From Microbacterium sp. BR1 (GTDB lineage: Bacteria; Actinomycetota; Actinomycetes; Actinomycetales; Microbacteriaceae), in NCBI RefSeq assembly GCF_002812725.1, contig NZ_NMUN01000010.1, positions 1 through 64,000 of the forward strand: a DNA stretch of 64,000 nt. Direction: 5' to 3'. Made by a program: the position numbers and the translations under genes. Shown piece after piece: positions 25,825 to 34,522 of this stretch. A model generated the notes under the pieces. That model was not told the DNA's origin. It did no database searches and saw only the letters and a list, made by a program, of their open reading frames with translations. Numbering within the stretch: position 1 is the first letter of the stretch; each line of letters starts with the position of its first letter.

Positions 25825-26982
25825 GTGGACCAGGGGGCGGTGATCAACGGGACGGTGAACAACGCGGCGGTGGACAACGCGGCGGCGGACAACGCAGCGG
25901 GGGCCAAGCGCAACGAGCGACGCGCCTCCCGCGCGGCCCGCTCGCCCAGACGGTCCCGGCTCTCCACCGATCTCACGATCCTCGCGATCGTCGGCGTCCT
26001 GCTGGTCGCGGCTTTCGTCGCCGGTTGGGCCAGCCTGTACCAACAGTTCTGGGGACCCAGCGCCTTCGTCGAGCGGTACGTCTCCATGCTCGCCACGGGG
26101 CGCGCCGCCGATGCGCTCGCGGTACCGGGGGTCGCCGTCGATTCGACGGACCTGGCCGATGCGGGCCTTCCCGAAAGTGCTTCGGACGCCCTGCTGCGCC
26201 GCGACGCGCTCAGCGCCCTCACCGATGTCCGCACCCTCGGCGAACGCCCGGTCGATGGCGGCATCGAGGTGACGATCGGTTTCCGTGCGGGCGGCAACGA
26301 TGGCTCCTCGACCTTCACGGTCGAGCAAGACGGGTGGACGGGCATCCTTCCGTCATGGCGCTTCGCCGAGAGCCCGCTCGCGGTGATCGACGTCACCGTC
26401 CGCGGGTCGATGGCGTTCGACGTCAACGGCTTCAGGCTCGACAAGAGGCAGGTGTCGCCCCTCGGGGTCGACGCTCCCCCGTTGGATCCCGTGGCGCTTC
26501 TGGTCTTCTCGCCCGGCCTGTACCGCGTGGCGGTCGACACCGCGATCGCCGAGACGCCCGGCGCCGACGTGCTCGCCGACGCGCCGCTCGCGCGCGTACC
26601 GCTCGATCTGCAGGCCGAGCCGACCGAAGAGTTCGTCGCCGTCGTGCAAGAACGCGTGGATTCGTTCCTCGACGACTGCGCGACGCAGCAGGTGCTGCAA
26701 CCCACCGCGTGCCCCTTCGGCTTCGTCGTCCAGAACCGCATCGCGAACCTGCCGACCTGGTCGATCGCGAGCTACCCCGTCGTCACGCTCGTACCGGACG
26801 GTGCGGGCTGGGCCGTCCCGCCGGTCGAGGCCGTCGCCCACATCAGCGTCGACATCCGCTCGCTTTTCGATGGCTCGGTGCGGACGGTCGAAGAGGACGT
26901 GGCGTTCGGTCTGGACGCCGAGATCACGGTCCTGCCCGATGGCTCGGCGTCTATCCTCGTGGGGTCACCCGAGGCCGAGTAG
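25825..26982 (+). CDS. Membrane-anchored extracytoplasmic protein of unknown function
   Basis: 385 residues; family not recognised. The N-terminus has short Asn-Ala repeats (NNAAVDNAAADNAA, from 15-bp DNA repeats), then a basic stretch and one membrane helix at ~50-70. The remaining ~310 residues are predicted outside the cell, with two Cys (DDCATQ and TACPFG) that may form a disulfide. TAAACT at 25813-25818 is 6 nt before the GTG start, so leaderless. The 3' end overlaps the convergent ctaG-like gene by 32 nt. Confidence 0.75.
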   Translation: MDQGAVINGTVNNAAVDNAAADNAAGAKRNERRASRAARSPRRSRLSTDLTILAIVGVLLVAAFVAGWASLYQQFWGPSAFVERYVSMLATGRAADALAVPGVAVDSTDLADAGLPESASDALLRRDALSALTDVRTLGERPVDGGIEVTIGFRAGGNDGSSTFTVEQDGWTGILPSWRFAESPLAVIDVTVRGSMAFDVNGFRLDKRQVSPLGVDAPPLDPVALLVFSPGLYRVAVDTAIAETPGADVLADAPLARVPLDLQAEPTEEFVAVVQERVDSFLDDCATQQVLQPTACPFGFVVQNRIANLPTWSIASYPVVTLVPDGAGWAVPPVEAVAHISVDIRSLFDGSVRTVEEDVAFGLDAEITVLPDGSASILVGSPEAE

Positions 26983-28966
26983 CCCCCTCGCGAGCCTCCG
27001 CCCGAGCATCCTGGTCGGCAAGCACGGAGAGCCGGGCGTTGTACGCATCGAGTTCGTCGTCCCCGACCCGGTCGACGTGGCGGTCCCGTCGGCGCTGCGC
27101 GCGGTCGTCGTTGCGGCTCCACTGGATCGCGACGGCGATGGCGAGGATCAGCGTGGGGATCTCTCCGACCGACCAGGCCACGCCTCCCCCGATGTACTGA
27201 TCCTCGAGGGGCGTCGGACCCCAGGTCCGACCCATCGAGCCGAACCAGTCGGCGACCATCAGCCCGGACTGCATCATGATCGAGATGCCGAAGAACGCGT
27301 GCATCGCCATGATGCCGATCAGGAGGATCAGCCGGAACGCGTACGGCAATCGATACGGCACCGGATCGATGCCGATCAGCGACTGCACGAACAGGTAGCC
27401 GGTGATGACGAAGTGGGCGATCATCCACAGGTGCCCCAGGTGGTCGTTCAGTGCCCACCGGAAGATGTCGGTGTAGTAGAACACCCAGAGCGAGCCGATG
27501 AACAGGGCCGCCGCAACCAGCGGGTTCGTGAGCACTCGGGCAACGGGCGTGTGCACCGCCCAGAGGATCCACTCGCGTCCACCGCGGGTGCCGTCATCCC
27601 TCTTGCGGATCGCGCGGGCCGCGAGCGTGACCGGAGCACCCGGCACGAGCAGCAGCGGGATCGCCATGGTCAGCAGCATGTGCCCGACCATGTGGATGCT
27701 GAAGAGGTAGTTCTCGTACGCCGCCACGGGTCCACAGGCGACCCAGAACAGCAGCAGGATGCCCGCGCACCAGCTGACCGTGCGGTAGATCGGCCACGCG
27801 TCACCGCGGCGGTGCAGGCGGATGACGCCCGCGAGATAGAAGAACAGCGCGAAACCGCAGACCAGCAGCCACAGCAGATCGATGTCCCAGACGGTGAACC
27901 ACTGAGTGAGTCCGAGCTCGGGCGGCAGCGGTGAACCGGTCAGCGTCTCGGCCGGGGTGGGGTCGGAGATCGGGATGTCTCCGATCGGCGGCGCCGTGCG
28001 CGCGAGCGCTGCCGCGGCGCCGCTCGCGATCCCCATGAATGCCAGCTCCAGAGCGATCAGACCCCAGAAGGTGCCCGCGGCGGCGGTCTCGCCCATCCGA
28101 GCGATGAGTCGGCGCCGGTACAGGGCGCCGAGCAGGCCGATGGCCAGCAATGCCGCGACCTTCACGATGATGATCACGCCGTAGGCCGAGAGCAGGGCAT
28201 CCCAGGATCCGAGGCCGAGGGCGGCGCGCGCGTAGCCCGACAGCGCCACGACGACGAAGGCGACGAGCGCGATGGTCGAGTAGCGCGGCAGCACGTGGGC
28301 CATCCGCTGGGGAGTCGACGATGCCCGCAACACGACGAGCAGCACCAGTCCTCCGAGCCAGACGGCGGCGCCGACGATGTGCAGTGCCAACGTGGTGACC
28401 GCGGCCGTGTGGTTGGCGGCCGCACCGTCGTGGCTCGTCGTCGCCATCGGCACGAGCGCCGCGAGACCCAGGAGTCCGACCAGCAGGCTCGAGGTCCACG
28501 AGCGCACCGCGAACGCGAGCACCGTCATCACGGCACCGGCGAGCGTCGTGATGAGCCAGGCGCGGCCGACGTCCAGGTCGAGCAGGAATCGGCCGAGCTG
28601 TTGACCGAAGACGGCATCCGCGCTCGGCGTCGCGTTGAAGGCGTTCAAGAACGTGAGGTAGCCCGTGGCACCGGCCGAGATCGTGAAGACAGCGGCGCCG
28701 ACCGAGGCGAGGTCGAGGGCGGTATCGAACTCGGTGTCGCCGGCGCGCAGCGCGAAGAGGGCGAGCACGAGGGATCCGGCCATCGCGGCCGCGCCGAGGT
28801 TGACGCCGAGATTCGCTATCGGAAGACCCCAGCGCACCACGGGGCCCGGGTCCCCCACGAGGAGTGGCGCGGCCCCGCCGCCGTACGCGAGCGCCAGGAT
28901 GGCAGCGGCCAGGGCGGTGACCACGAGAATCACGGGCCCGGCTACGCGCAGTGTTCGGGGGCTCAC
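26951..28966 (-). CDS. CopD/CtaG fusion: copper transport/cytochrome oxidase assembly membrane protein
   Basis: 671 residues, about 14-15 membrane helices. The N-terminal half (~1-320) is CopD-like, with HDGAAANHTAAVTTLALHIV carrying His residues in a membrane segment. The C-terminal half (~340-620) is CtaG-like (cytochrome c oxidase assembly, caa3_CtaG type), with YLFSIHMVGHMLLTMAIP and HLWMIAHFVITGYLF. Predicted to supply copper to cytochrome oxidase or to import copper. The fused layout is common in actinobacteria. Leaderless: TAGGCT at 28973-28978 is 6 nt before the GTG. Confidence 0.87.
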   Translation of the reverse strand: MSPRTLRVAGPVILVVTALAAAILALAYGGGAAPLLVGDPGPVVRWGLPIANLGVNLGAAAMAGSLVLALFALRAGDTEFDTALDLASVGAAVFTISAGATGYLTFLNAFNATPSADAVFGQQLGRFLLDLDVGRAWLITTLAGAVMTVLAFAVRSWTSSLLVGLLGLAALVPMATTSHDGAAANHTAAVTTLALHIVGAAVWLGGLVLLVVLRASSTPQRMAHVLPRYSTIALVAFVVVALSGYARAALGLGSWDALLSAYGVIIIVKVAALLAIGLLGALYRRRLIARMGETAAAGTFWGLIALELAFMGIASGAAAALARTAPPIGDIPISDPTPAETLTGSPLPPELGLTQWFTVWDIDLLWLLVCGFALFFYLAGVIRLHRRGDAWPIYRTVSWCAGILLLFWVACGPVAAYENYLFSIHMVGHMLLTMAIPLLLVPGAPVTLAARAIRKRDDGTRGGREWILWAVHTPVARVLTNPLVAAALFIGSLWVFYYTDIFRWALNDHLGHLWMIAHFVITGYLFVQSLIGIDPVPYRLPYAFRLILLIGIMAMHAFFGISIMMQSGLMVADWFGSMGRTWGPTPLEDQYIGGGVAWSVGEIPTLILAIAVAIQWSRNDDRAQRRRDRHVDRVGDDELDAYNARLSVLADQDARAEAREGATRPRVTPRG

Positions 28967-29024
28967 CCGTCCAGCCTAGGCGGACGATGCGGGCCCCCGG
29001 TCGTCGGGCACGAGCGCGCAAAGC

Positions 29025-29060
29025 AGAGGGAGGATGCCGCCGCGGCGACATCCTCCCTCT
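29025..29060 (-). terminator. Terminator of the HU gene
   Basis: Perfect 12-bp stem (29025-29036/29049-29060) around a 12-nt GC-rich loop, starting 14 nt after the HU stop. On the transcribed strand it is followed by GCTTTG rather than a long U-tract. Confidence 0.75.
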
Positions 29061-29074
29061 CGTGAAACCTCTGA

Positions 29075-29362
29075 CTACTTCGCTGCAGCCTTGAGCTTCG
29101 AGCCCGCGGTGACCTTGACGCGCTTGCCAGCGGCGATCTTGATCTCGGCACCCGTCTGCGGGTTGCGGCCCGTGCGAGCGGCCGTGTCGACCTGCTCGAA
29201 CGCGAGCCAGCCCGGGATCGAGACCTTCGTGCCCTTGGCAACGGCCTCGGCGACGGTCGTGAACAGACCGTCGACCACGCGCGAAACGGTGGCCTGGCTC
29301 TCACCGGTGGCGCTGGCGATGCTCGCGACGAGCTCGGTCTTGGTGATGGACTTGTCAGCCAT
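29075..29362 (-). CDS. hup: HU-family DNA-binding protein
   Basis: 95-residue nucleoid protein. TKTELVASIA at the N-terminus, KVSIPGWLAFE, and the DNA-binding arm around ARTGRNPQTGAEIKI; the short C-terminal KLKAAAK is lysine-rich. No long basic tail as in mycobacterial HupB. GGAGGG lies 8-13 nt before the ATG. Confidence 0.93.
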   Translation of the reverse strand: MADKSITKTELVASIASATGESQATVSRVVDGLFTTVAEAVAKGTKVSIPGWLAFEQVDTAARTGRNPQTGAEIKIAAGKRVKVTAGSKLKAAAK

Positions 29363-29607
29363 GGGGTTACCCTCCAGCGGCGGCCGAAGCGCCGCCTCAT
29401 GTAAACGTGACCGGACCGTTCAGCCCGGCTGGTCGATCGACCGCGTCGAATCTACCCCGCGAATCGCCGTTCACCCCGGATTTCCGCGAGTTTCCGGGGG
29501 TTTCTGACCAACTTCGACGCTTTTGCGGTGCTCGTGTGACGAATGTGACCCGTGTTGCACCCCTCCCGCCGCTTCCTGCGGTCCGCTCCCGCGACCGTGC
29601 GGGCACG
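29363..29607 (-). promoter_or_regulatory. HU promoter and leader region
   Basis: Gene-free stretch. TAGATT (minus strand, 29454-29449) is a plausible -10, giving a leader of ~80 nt. An inverted repeat CCCCGGA/TCCGGGG (29474-29480/29493-29499) lies just upstream and a GC-rich hairpin precedes the ribosome binding site. No further gene is visible. Confidence 0.4.
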
Positions 29608-29645
29608 CGAAAGGGCGGGGATCCCGGAGAATCCCCGCCCTTTCG
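29608..29645 (-). terminator. Terminator of the rpmB-rpmG-rpsN operon
   Basis: Perfect 15-bp stem (29608-29622/29631-29645) around an 8-nt loop, beginning 15 nt after the rpsN stop, with AAA/TTT near the stem base. Confidence 0.85.
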
Positions 29646-29660
29646 GAACGAATGCTGTGG

Positions 29661-29966
29661 TTACCAGCTCGACTTGGTCACGCCGGGCAGTTCGCCACGG
29701 TGGGCCATGTCGCGGAAACGCACACGCGAGATGCCGAACTTCGTCAGCACACCACGGGGGCGGCCGTCGATGACGTCGCGCGAACGCACGCGCACGGGCG
29801 ATGCGTTGCGGGGCAGCTTCTGCAGACCCAGGCGGGCCTCTTCGCGCTGCTCGTCGGTCGAGGTCGGGTCGACCAGGGCCTTCTTCAGCTCGGCGCGACG
29901 GGCGGCGTAGCGCTCGACGATGACCTTGCGCTGCTCGTTGCGAGCAATCTTGCTCTTCTTCGCCAT
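29661..29966 (-). CDS. rpsN: 30S ribosomal protein S14 (zinc-free paralogue)
   Basis: 101 residues of the long uS14 form that lacks the CxxC...CxxC zinc ribbon. [14 protein letters not shown] at the start and [19 protein letters not shown] near the end are typical. Zinc-free S14/L33/L28 sets replace zinc forms in zinc starvation in many actinobacteria. Last gene of a three-gene operon two bases after rpmG. Its location beside the znu/zur array fits that role, although no Zur box is seen at the operon promoter. Confidence 0.95.
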   Translation of the reverse strand: MAKKSKIARNEQRKVIVERYAARRAELKKALVDPTSTDEQREEARLGLQKLPRNASPVRVRSRDVIDGRPRGVLTKFGISRVRFRDMAHRGELPGVTKSSW

Positions 29967-29968
29967 GT

Positions 29969-30139
29969 TTAGCGCTCCTCGCGGAATTCGACGTGCTTGC
30001 GCACAACGGGGTCGTACTTCTTCAGCACGATGCGGTCGGGGTTGTTGCGGCGGTTCTTGCGCGTCACGTAGGTGTACCCCGTGCCGGCGGTCGAACGCAG
30101 CTTGATGATCGGACGTACGTCCTGAGCCTTCTTCGCCAT
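29969..30139 (-). CDS. rpmG: 50S ribosomal protein L33 (zinc-free form)
   Basis: 56 residues, starting [19 protein letters not shown] and ending KHVEFREER. It has no cysteines, so it is the zinc-independent type of bL33. The ATG overlaps the rpmB stop by one base (TGATG); rpsN follows after 2 nt. Tight coupling implies equal synthesis of L28, L33 and S14. Confidence 0.95.
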   Translation of the reverse strand: MAKKAQDVRPIIKLRSTAGTGYTYVTRKNRRNNPDRIVLKKYDPVVRKHVEFREER

Positions 30140-30375
30140 CAGAGCTTCACACCCTTCGCGATGAGGTCCTTGACGACGGACTCAATGCCCCGCGCGTCGA
30201 TGACCTTGATGCCCTTGGCCGAAACGTTGAGCTTGATGTTGCGGCCCAGCGACGGAACGAAGTACGTCTTCTTCTGCACGTTCGGGTCGAAGCGACGCTT
30301 CGTCCGGCGGTGCGAGTGGCTGATCGAGTGACCGAAGCCGGGAACGGCTCCTGTCACCTGGCACACTGCTGCCAT
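30139..30375 (-). CDS. rpmB: 50S ribosomal protein L28
   Basis: 78 residues: [20 protein letters not shown], then [16 protein letters not shown], and [14 protein letters not shown] near the end. A single Cys (Cys5) and no zinc-binding pairs, so it matches the zinc-free bL28 paralogue. GAAGGAG lies 8-9 nt before ATG 30375; the upstream in-frame extension is non-coding leader. First gene of the operon, behind a structured leader. Confidence 0.95.
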   Translation of the reverse strand: MAAVCQVTGAVPGFGHSISHSHRRTKRRFDPNVQKKTYFVPSLGRNIKLNVSAKGIKVIDARGIESVVKDLIAKGVKL

Positions 30376-30525
30376 GGTGATTTCTCCTTCAATACCGTGA
30401 GACCGGACGGTCCCACCCAAGATCCCTTGTCTGCGCCCACACCCGATCGGAGCCGTTTCCGGCTCGAGGAGGATGAATGGGCACGAACTGCGCACGGGAA
30501 AGCGCGCAGACAAACATTCATCCTA
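30376..30525 (-). promoter_or_regulatory. Structured 5' leader and promoter of rpmB-rpmG-rpsN
   Basis: TAGGAT (30525-30520) is a likely -10, placing +1 near 30513 and giving a ~138-nt leader. TTGTCTGCGC at its very 5' end (30513-30504) is perfectly complementary to GCGCAGACAA (30436-30427), a 10-bp closing stem. Inside lies GAGCCG-GAAA-CGGCTC (30465-30450), a 6-bp hairpin with a GNRA tetraloop. The 5' strand can instead pair with GCGCAG at 30493-30488. A further hairpin (30414-30399) sits before the ribosome binding site. This arrangement suggests ribosomal-protein or other feedback control; no known class recognised. Confidence 0.55.
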
Positions 30526-30540
30526 GCATGCGCTGGTTCG

Positions 30541-31215
30541 CTACCCCTCGACGGCCGCACGACCGGGGCGGAAGACCGAAACGGTCGGGTCGCCGGTGAT
30601 CCAGAACCGCCACGGAAATGCGCTCGTCCCCGCGATCCCCGCGACTCCGACGCGCGGACCTGTCGAGAAGGCGCGCACGGGCTCGCGTGCGAGATCGAGG
30701 CGAGCGAACGCTCCGGCGAGCTCGGGTGGCCAGGGCGCCGCGTCCACGATCGCGTCGATGCCGTCATGACGCGGATGCCGAAGGCCCAGCGCCTGGCCGA
30801 GACGCCCGGGTCCGCGCGCCAGGTCCCGGGGCACCCGGGCCGCCGGGCGGCGCAGGGCCGCGACATCCGCACCCTCGATGACCTCGCCCGCGCGCAACAG
30901 CAGCCCACCGGCCACGCCCGCGGGGCCGGTCACGACGTTGACGCAGGAGTGGATGCCGTGGCTGAGGTAGACGTACAGGTGGCCCGGTTCGCCCCACATC
31001 GTGGCGTTCCGCGCGGTCTGTCCCATGCGGGCGTGCGAGCCGGGGTCGATCACGTCTCCGGTCCCGAGACCGTGGTACGCCTCGATCTCGGTGATGCGCA
31101 CCGCGACCCGGTTTCCGTCGACCACGGTCGTGAGGCGCGCGCCGAGCAGCCGCGGCGCCACGTCGAGAGCCGTGCGGAGCAGGTCGTCCCGTGTCGCCGG
31201 GCGGTGGTGCGTCAC
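30541..31215 (-). CDS. 3-methyladenine DNA glycosylase (MPG/AAG type)
   Basis: 224 residues. Removes alkylated purines. RITEIEAYHGLGTGDVIDPGSHARMGQTARNATM carries the catalytic Glu and damage-pocket residues; YVYLSHGIHSCVNVV and LARGPGRLGQALGL follow. GTG 31215 overlaps the upstream gene's stop (GTGA), tying this repair enzyme translationally to an exported protein at the end of the zinc array, an unexplained pairing. Confidence 0.9.
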   Translation of the reverse strand: MTHHRPATRDDLLRTALDVAPRLLGARLTTVVDGNRVAVRITEIEAYHGLGTGDVIDPGSHARMGQTARNATMWGEPGHLYVYLSHGIHSCVNVVTGPAGVAGGLLLRAGEVIEGADVAALRRPAARVPRDLARGPGRLGQALGLRHPRHDGIDAIVDAAPWPPELAGAFARLDLAREPVRAFSTGPRVGVAGIAGTSAFPWRFWITGDPTVSVFRPGRAAVEG

Positions 31216-32663
31216 CCGATCGTCACCGCGCACCACGAGATGTCCGTTCCCCCGATGACCGTCACGGCCTCGCCGGTTCGGGCGTCGACGATGTGGGTCT
31301 CGAGGCGCGTCGGCAGGGGGCGGGCGTAGGTGTCGTAGGGATTGTCCACGAGATCCGGCGAGACGATGACGGCGATGTGGCTCCCGCTCGGCGAGGCGCA
31401 CGTCTGCATGACGGCGTCGCCCCCGTCGGGGAGTTCGAAGACGGACTCGAATGCGCCGGCCGCATCGACGAGGCCCACCGTCTGCGATTCGGGGTAGCCG
31501 TCCTCGCCCATCTGCGTGAAGGTGCGCAGGGTCCGGCCCTGCGCCGTCGGGACGACGGGACCGGGGATCCCGAGCGTCTCGAGCTCGGCGGGCTGGGTGA
31601 GCGGGGTTTCGCTGAGGTCGGTCAGATCGATCAGCACGGTGCCGTCGGACTTCTCGGCGATCACCCGCCCGCTGCCCCGCTCGATGCCCGACAGTCCCAG
31701 GGCACCGCCGAGAAGCACGGGTTCGGCATCCGGGCGGACCGTGTCGACCAGACGCAGCTGGCCGTCGAACGTCAGCACGACGAGCGACGACGTCTGCGGC
31801 ACGAACAAGAAGTCGACGACCCGCGGATCCGCCCCGACCTCGATCCTCTCGGGTTCGGCGGTGGGATCCCCCAGCCGCGACACGTACAGAGCGGACTCGA
31901 TGCCGGACTCCGCCGAGATATCGAGGTCGGTGTAGGTGTAGCCCACGAGGCCGTCGTGATCCGCCATCTGCAGCCCCGCGATCGTCCCCGCGCCGGGCAC
32001 CGTCAGGGATTTCGGATCGGACCCATCGAGGGCCATCCCCGTCAGTGATGCCGCGCCCGAGCCATCCGTCGTCTCGACGACGAGCCCGTCCCGTGAGGCG
32101 CGGTAGTCCTCGATCTGCGGGTGCGTGAAGACGGGCACCGCCTGATCGCCGGTGAGATTCGTGAGGAAGACCGCGTCGTCCTCGTCGTCGCGACGCTGCA
32201 GGACATAGATGGGCGGTGTGCCGGTCGTGAAGGCGTGCGAGATGGTTGCGGTCGGGCCGCCGGACGCACTCTCGACGTCCGCGACCGAGACCGTGTATTC
32301 GGTGTCCGCGTCGAGCGGATAGGTGAACTGGACGGCGACGGTGCGACCGGATGCCTCGACCGTGAACGGTGCGGCGGGAACGACCGTGACCTGCGCCGGG
32401 TCGATGGCCGCGAGCGGCTGGTTGGTCGTGAACACGATCCTCTGCCCCGCCGCCTCCGCCACCGAGAGCGTGTCGACCGCGACCGTGCTGGTGCGGGGTC
32501 CCTGCGTGAGGCTGTAGACGGCTCCGGCCGCGCCGGCCACGACGAGTGCGGCGATGACGATCACGAGCGCCCTCGTGAAAGACGAACGGGCGCGGCGGCG
32601 CCGCGCGGCGCCCCGCGTCTGCTCACGCGACGCACGCGTGGACCGGGCTGAGTCAGTACTCAT
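31212..32663 (-). CDS. Membrane-anchored exported protein, Ig-like plus repeated beta domain
   Basis: 483 residues; specific family not recognised. A basic N-terminus precedes one membrane helix (~residues 30-52). Next is an Ig-like domain (~60-150) of the SbsA/big-domain style: FTTNQPLAAIDPAQVTVVP and DADTEYTVSVADV. The rest (~155-483) is rich in short beta strands that resemble propeller blades. It sits in the zinc array, overlapping its neighbours by 11 and 4 nt, and two late Cys (MQTCASPSG, ISWCAV) may form a disulfide. Role unknown. Confidence 0.75.
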   Translation of the reverse strand: MSTDSARSTRASREQTRGAARRRRARSSFTRALVIVIAALVVAGAAGAVYSLTQGPRTSTVAVDTLSVAEAAGQRIVFTTNQPLAAIDPAQVTVVPAAPFTVEASGRTVAVQFTYPLDADTEYTVSVADVESASGGPTATISHAFTTGTPPIYVLQRRDDEDDAVFLTNLTGDQAVPVFTHPQIEDYRASRDGLVVETTDGSGAASLTGMALDGSDPKSLTVPGAGTIAGLQMADHDGLVGYTYTDLDISAESGIESALYVSRLGDPTAEPERIEVGADPRVVDFLFVPQTSSLVVLTFDGQLRLVDTVRPDAEPVLLGGALGLSGIERGSGRVIAEKSDGTVLIDLTDLSETPLTQPAELETLGIPGPVVPTAQGRTLRTFTQMGEDGYPESQTVGLVDAAGAFESVFELPDGGDAVMQTCASPSGSHIAVIVSPDLVDNPYDTYARPLPTRLETHIVDARTGEAVTVIGGTDISWCAVTIG

Positions 32664-33450
32664 ACGGGTCCCCGGGCTCGTCGATCGGCGTCACGCTGGA
32701 GGGCTGGAGCACGAGCGCTCCCCCGTCGTCGCGGACGAATTCGCCCTCGACCTGGACCCACTGGCCGGGTGACAGGTTCTCGCCGCCCGCGAGTTCGGCG
32801 ACGGGGACGTTCGCGGCCTGGGCGTCGATGACGCAGTGCACGATCACCAGGCGGGTCAGGGCGAAGCCCTTGCCGTCGCCGTCGGGCCCCACGAATCCCG
32901 TCAGCGTCGCTTTCTCGCCGACGAACCGCGCGGGGTCGGTGGTGGTCGAGAGCAACGAGGCCCACTCGGCGATGCCGAAGGTCGAGGTGTCGTCGGAGGT
33001 CGCGAGCGCGAGCGTCGCCGACGTCGAGAGGACGGGCGGTGCCCCACTCGATCGAGCGAGTGCCAGTTCGGCGGAGAGGGATGCCGGGGGCAGCACGACC
33101 GCGAGCACCACGAGTCCCGATGCGAGCACGGCGCCGATGCCGGTCGTGATCAGCGCGACGGGCCTCCGCCGCGGCTCGAGCCACTCCCCCGAGCCCTCGG
33201 TCCGCGAACTCGTCGACGGGACCACCGGGACCTCATGTTCGTGTTCGTGTTCGTGCTCGCCATCGCGCGAGATCGGCACGGTGCACGACCACACGGCGCC
33301 CACCACGCAGACGATCGCCATCGACACGGCCCACCACGCGGCATCGGGGTTGATGTAGAGGCCGATCTGCCCCGTCGCCCACAGACCGATCGTCACGACG
33401 GCGAGGGCCGTCGCCAGGCCGACGCCCAACCAGCGCGTGCCGAGTGCCAT
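32653..33450 (-). CDS. DUF1980/TIGR03943 family membrane protein (YcgQ-like)
   Basis: 265 residues. Two N-terminal membrane helices, a His/Glu-rich loop (HEHEHEHE), a third helix, and a C-terminal domain (TLTGFVGPDGDGKGFALTRLVIVHCVIDA) typical of TIGR03943. The family is almost always paired with a DUF318 permease and often lies in Zur regulons. The His-rich loop suggests zinc handling. ATG 33450 is preferred over TTG 33462, which overlaps the permease stop. Confidence 0.82.
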   Translation of the reverse strand: MALGTRWLGVGLATALAVVTIGLWATGQIGLYINPDAAWWAVSMAIVCVVGAVWSCTVPISRDGEHEHEHEHEVPVVPSTSSRTEGSGEWLEPRRRPVALITTGIGAVLASGLVVLAVVLPPASLSAELALARSSGAPPVLSTSATLALATSDDTSTFGIAEWASLLSTTTDPARFVGEKATLTGFVGPDGDGKGFALTRLVIVHCVIDAQAANVPVAELAGGENLSPGQWVQVEGEFVRDDGGALVLQPSSVTPIDEPGDPYEY

Positions 33451-33454
33451 TCCG

Positions 33455-34522
33455 TTACGCAAGGAGATTCACCCCCACCGCGATGACGAAGGCGGCCGAG
33501 ATGACGACGGCGACGATGCCGACGAGGGTGCGCGTCGTGAAGGTCGTGCGCATCAGCGCGAGCATCTTGATGTCGACGAGCGGACCGACCAGCAGGAACG
33601 CGACGATCGACCCCGGGGTGAACGTCGAGGCGAACGACAGGGCGAAGAAGGCATCGACGTTCGAGCAGATCGCGACGGTCAGGCCGAGCGCGATCATCGC
33701 GAAGATCGACAGCACAGGGTTGGATCCGATCGCGACGAGCACATCGCGGGGCACGAGGACCTGCACGGCTCCCGCGATGGCCGATCCGAGCACGAGGGCC
33801 GGCATGACGGCGCGGAGCTCACGCACGAACAGCTCCAGGCTGCGGCGCGTACGCGAGCCGTCGAGGTGCTCGTCGTGCGCGCACTCGGCACGGAACCGCG
33901 CGGTGAGCAGCGCCTGCGGGTCGGGGTGGCGACTGTAGATCCAGCCGATCAGGTTCGCGATCGCGTAGCCGCCGAGCAGTCGCGCGACGAGGATTCCGCC
34001 ATCCCATCCGAACGCCTGATGGGTCGTCAGGATCACGATCGGATTGACGATCGGCGCCGCGATGAGGAAGGTCAGGGTCTCGGGAACCGAGAAGCCGCGG
34101 ATCAGCAGCCCGCGGGCCAGGGGAACATTCCCGCATTCGCATACGGGCAGCAGCATGCCGAGCAGAGACAGCACGGCGCGACGAGCCCACGCGCGGCGGG
34201 GCATCCATCGTTCGATCAATCCCGGCGGCACCCACACCTGCACGAGGACCGAGAGCAGCACGCCCAGGATGATGAAGGGCATCGACTCGATCAGGACCGA
34301 GAGCGCGAGCGTGAACCCGTCTTGCGCACGGCTCGGCAGGCGGCTCGGGAACAGCTGCGGCGCCCAGGCGTCGATCGCGAACAGCGCGGCGATCGCGACG
34401 ACGCCGATCGCGGCTCCGATCAGCGCGGCGCGACCCTGCCGACGACCCGGCTGGCGACCCGAGGCCGGGACGCCGGCGACACGACCCCGCAACTCGCTAC
34501 TGCGCGTCACGCTCGCTCGCAC
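33455..34522 (-). CDS. DUF318/UPF0718 permease (YcgR-like)
   Basis: 355 residues, about eight membrane helices. The family motif LPVCECGNVPLARGL lies in the first half and a second conserved block AICSNVDAFFALSF in the second; both contain Cys/Asn likely lining the path. Pairs with the following DUF1980 protein. Predicted zinc-related transporter or sequestration component from context. The start is ambiguous: GTG 34522 and GTG 34510 both overlap the zur 3' end. Confidence 0.83.
   Translation of the reverse strand: MRASVTRSSELRGRVAGVPASGRQPGRRQGRAALIGAAIGVVAIAALFAIDAWAPQLFPSRLPSRAQDGFTLALSVLIESMPFIILGVLLSVLVQVWVPPGLIERWMPRRAWARRAVLSLLGMLLPVCECGNVPLARGLLIRGFSVPETLTFLIAAPIVNPIVILTTHQAFGWDGGILVARLLGGYAIANLIGWIYSRHPDPQALLTARFRAECAHDEHLDGSRTRRSLELFVRELRAVMPALVLGSAIAGAVQVLVPRDVLVAIGSNPVLSIFAMIALGLTVAICSNVDAFFALSFASTFTPGSIVAFLLVGPLVDIKMLALMRTTFTTRTLVGIVAVVISAAFVIAVGVNLLA

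Noticed and set aside
30376..30525. Zur box at the rpmB promoter
   Set aside because: No TGATAAT/ATTATCA-like palindrome is present; the znuA site shows what it should look like.
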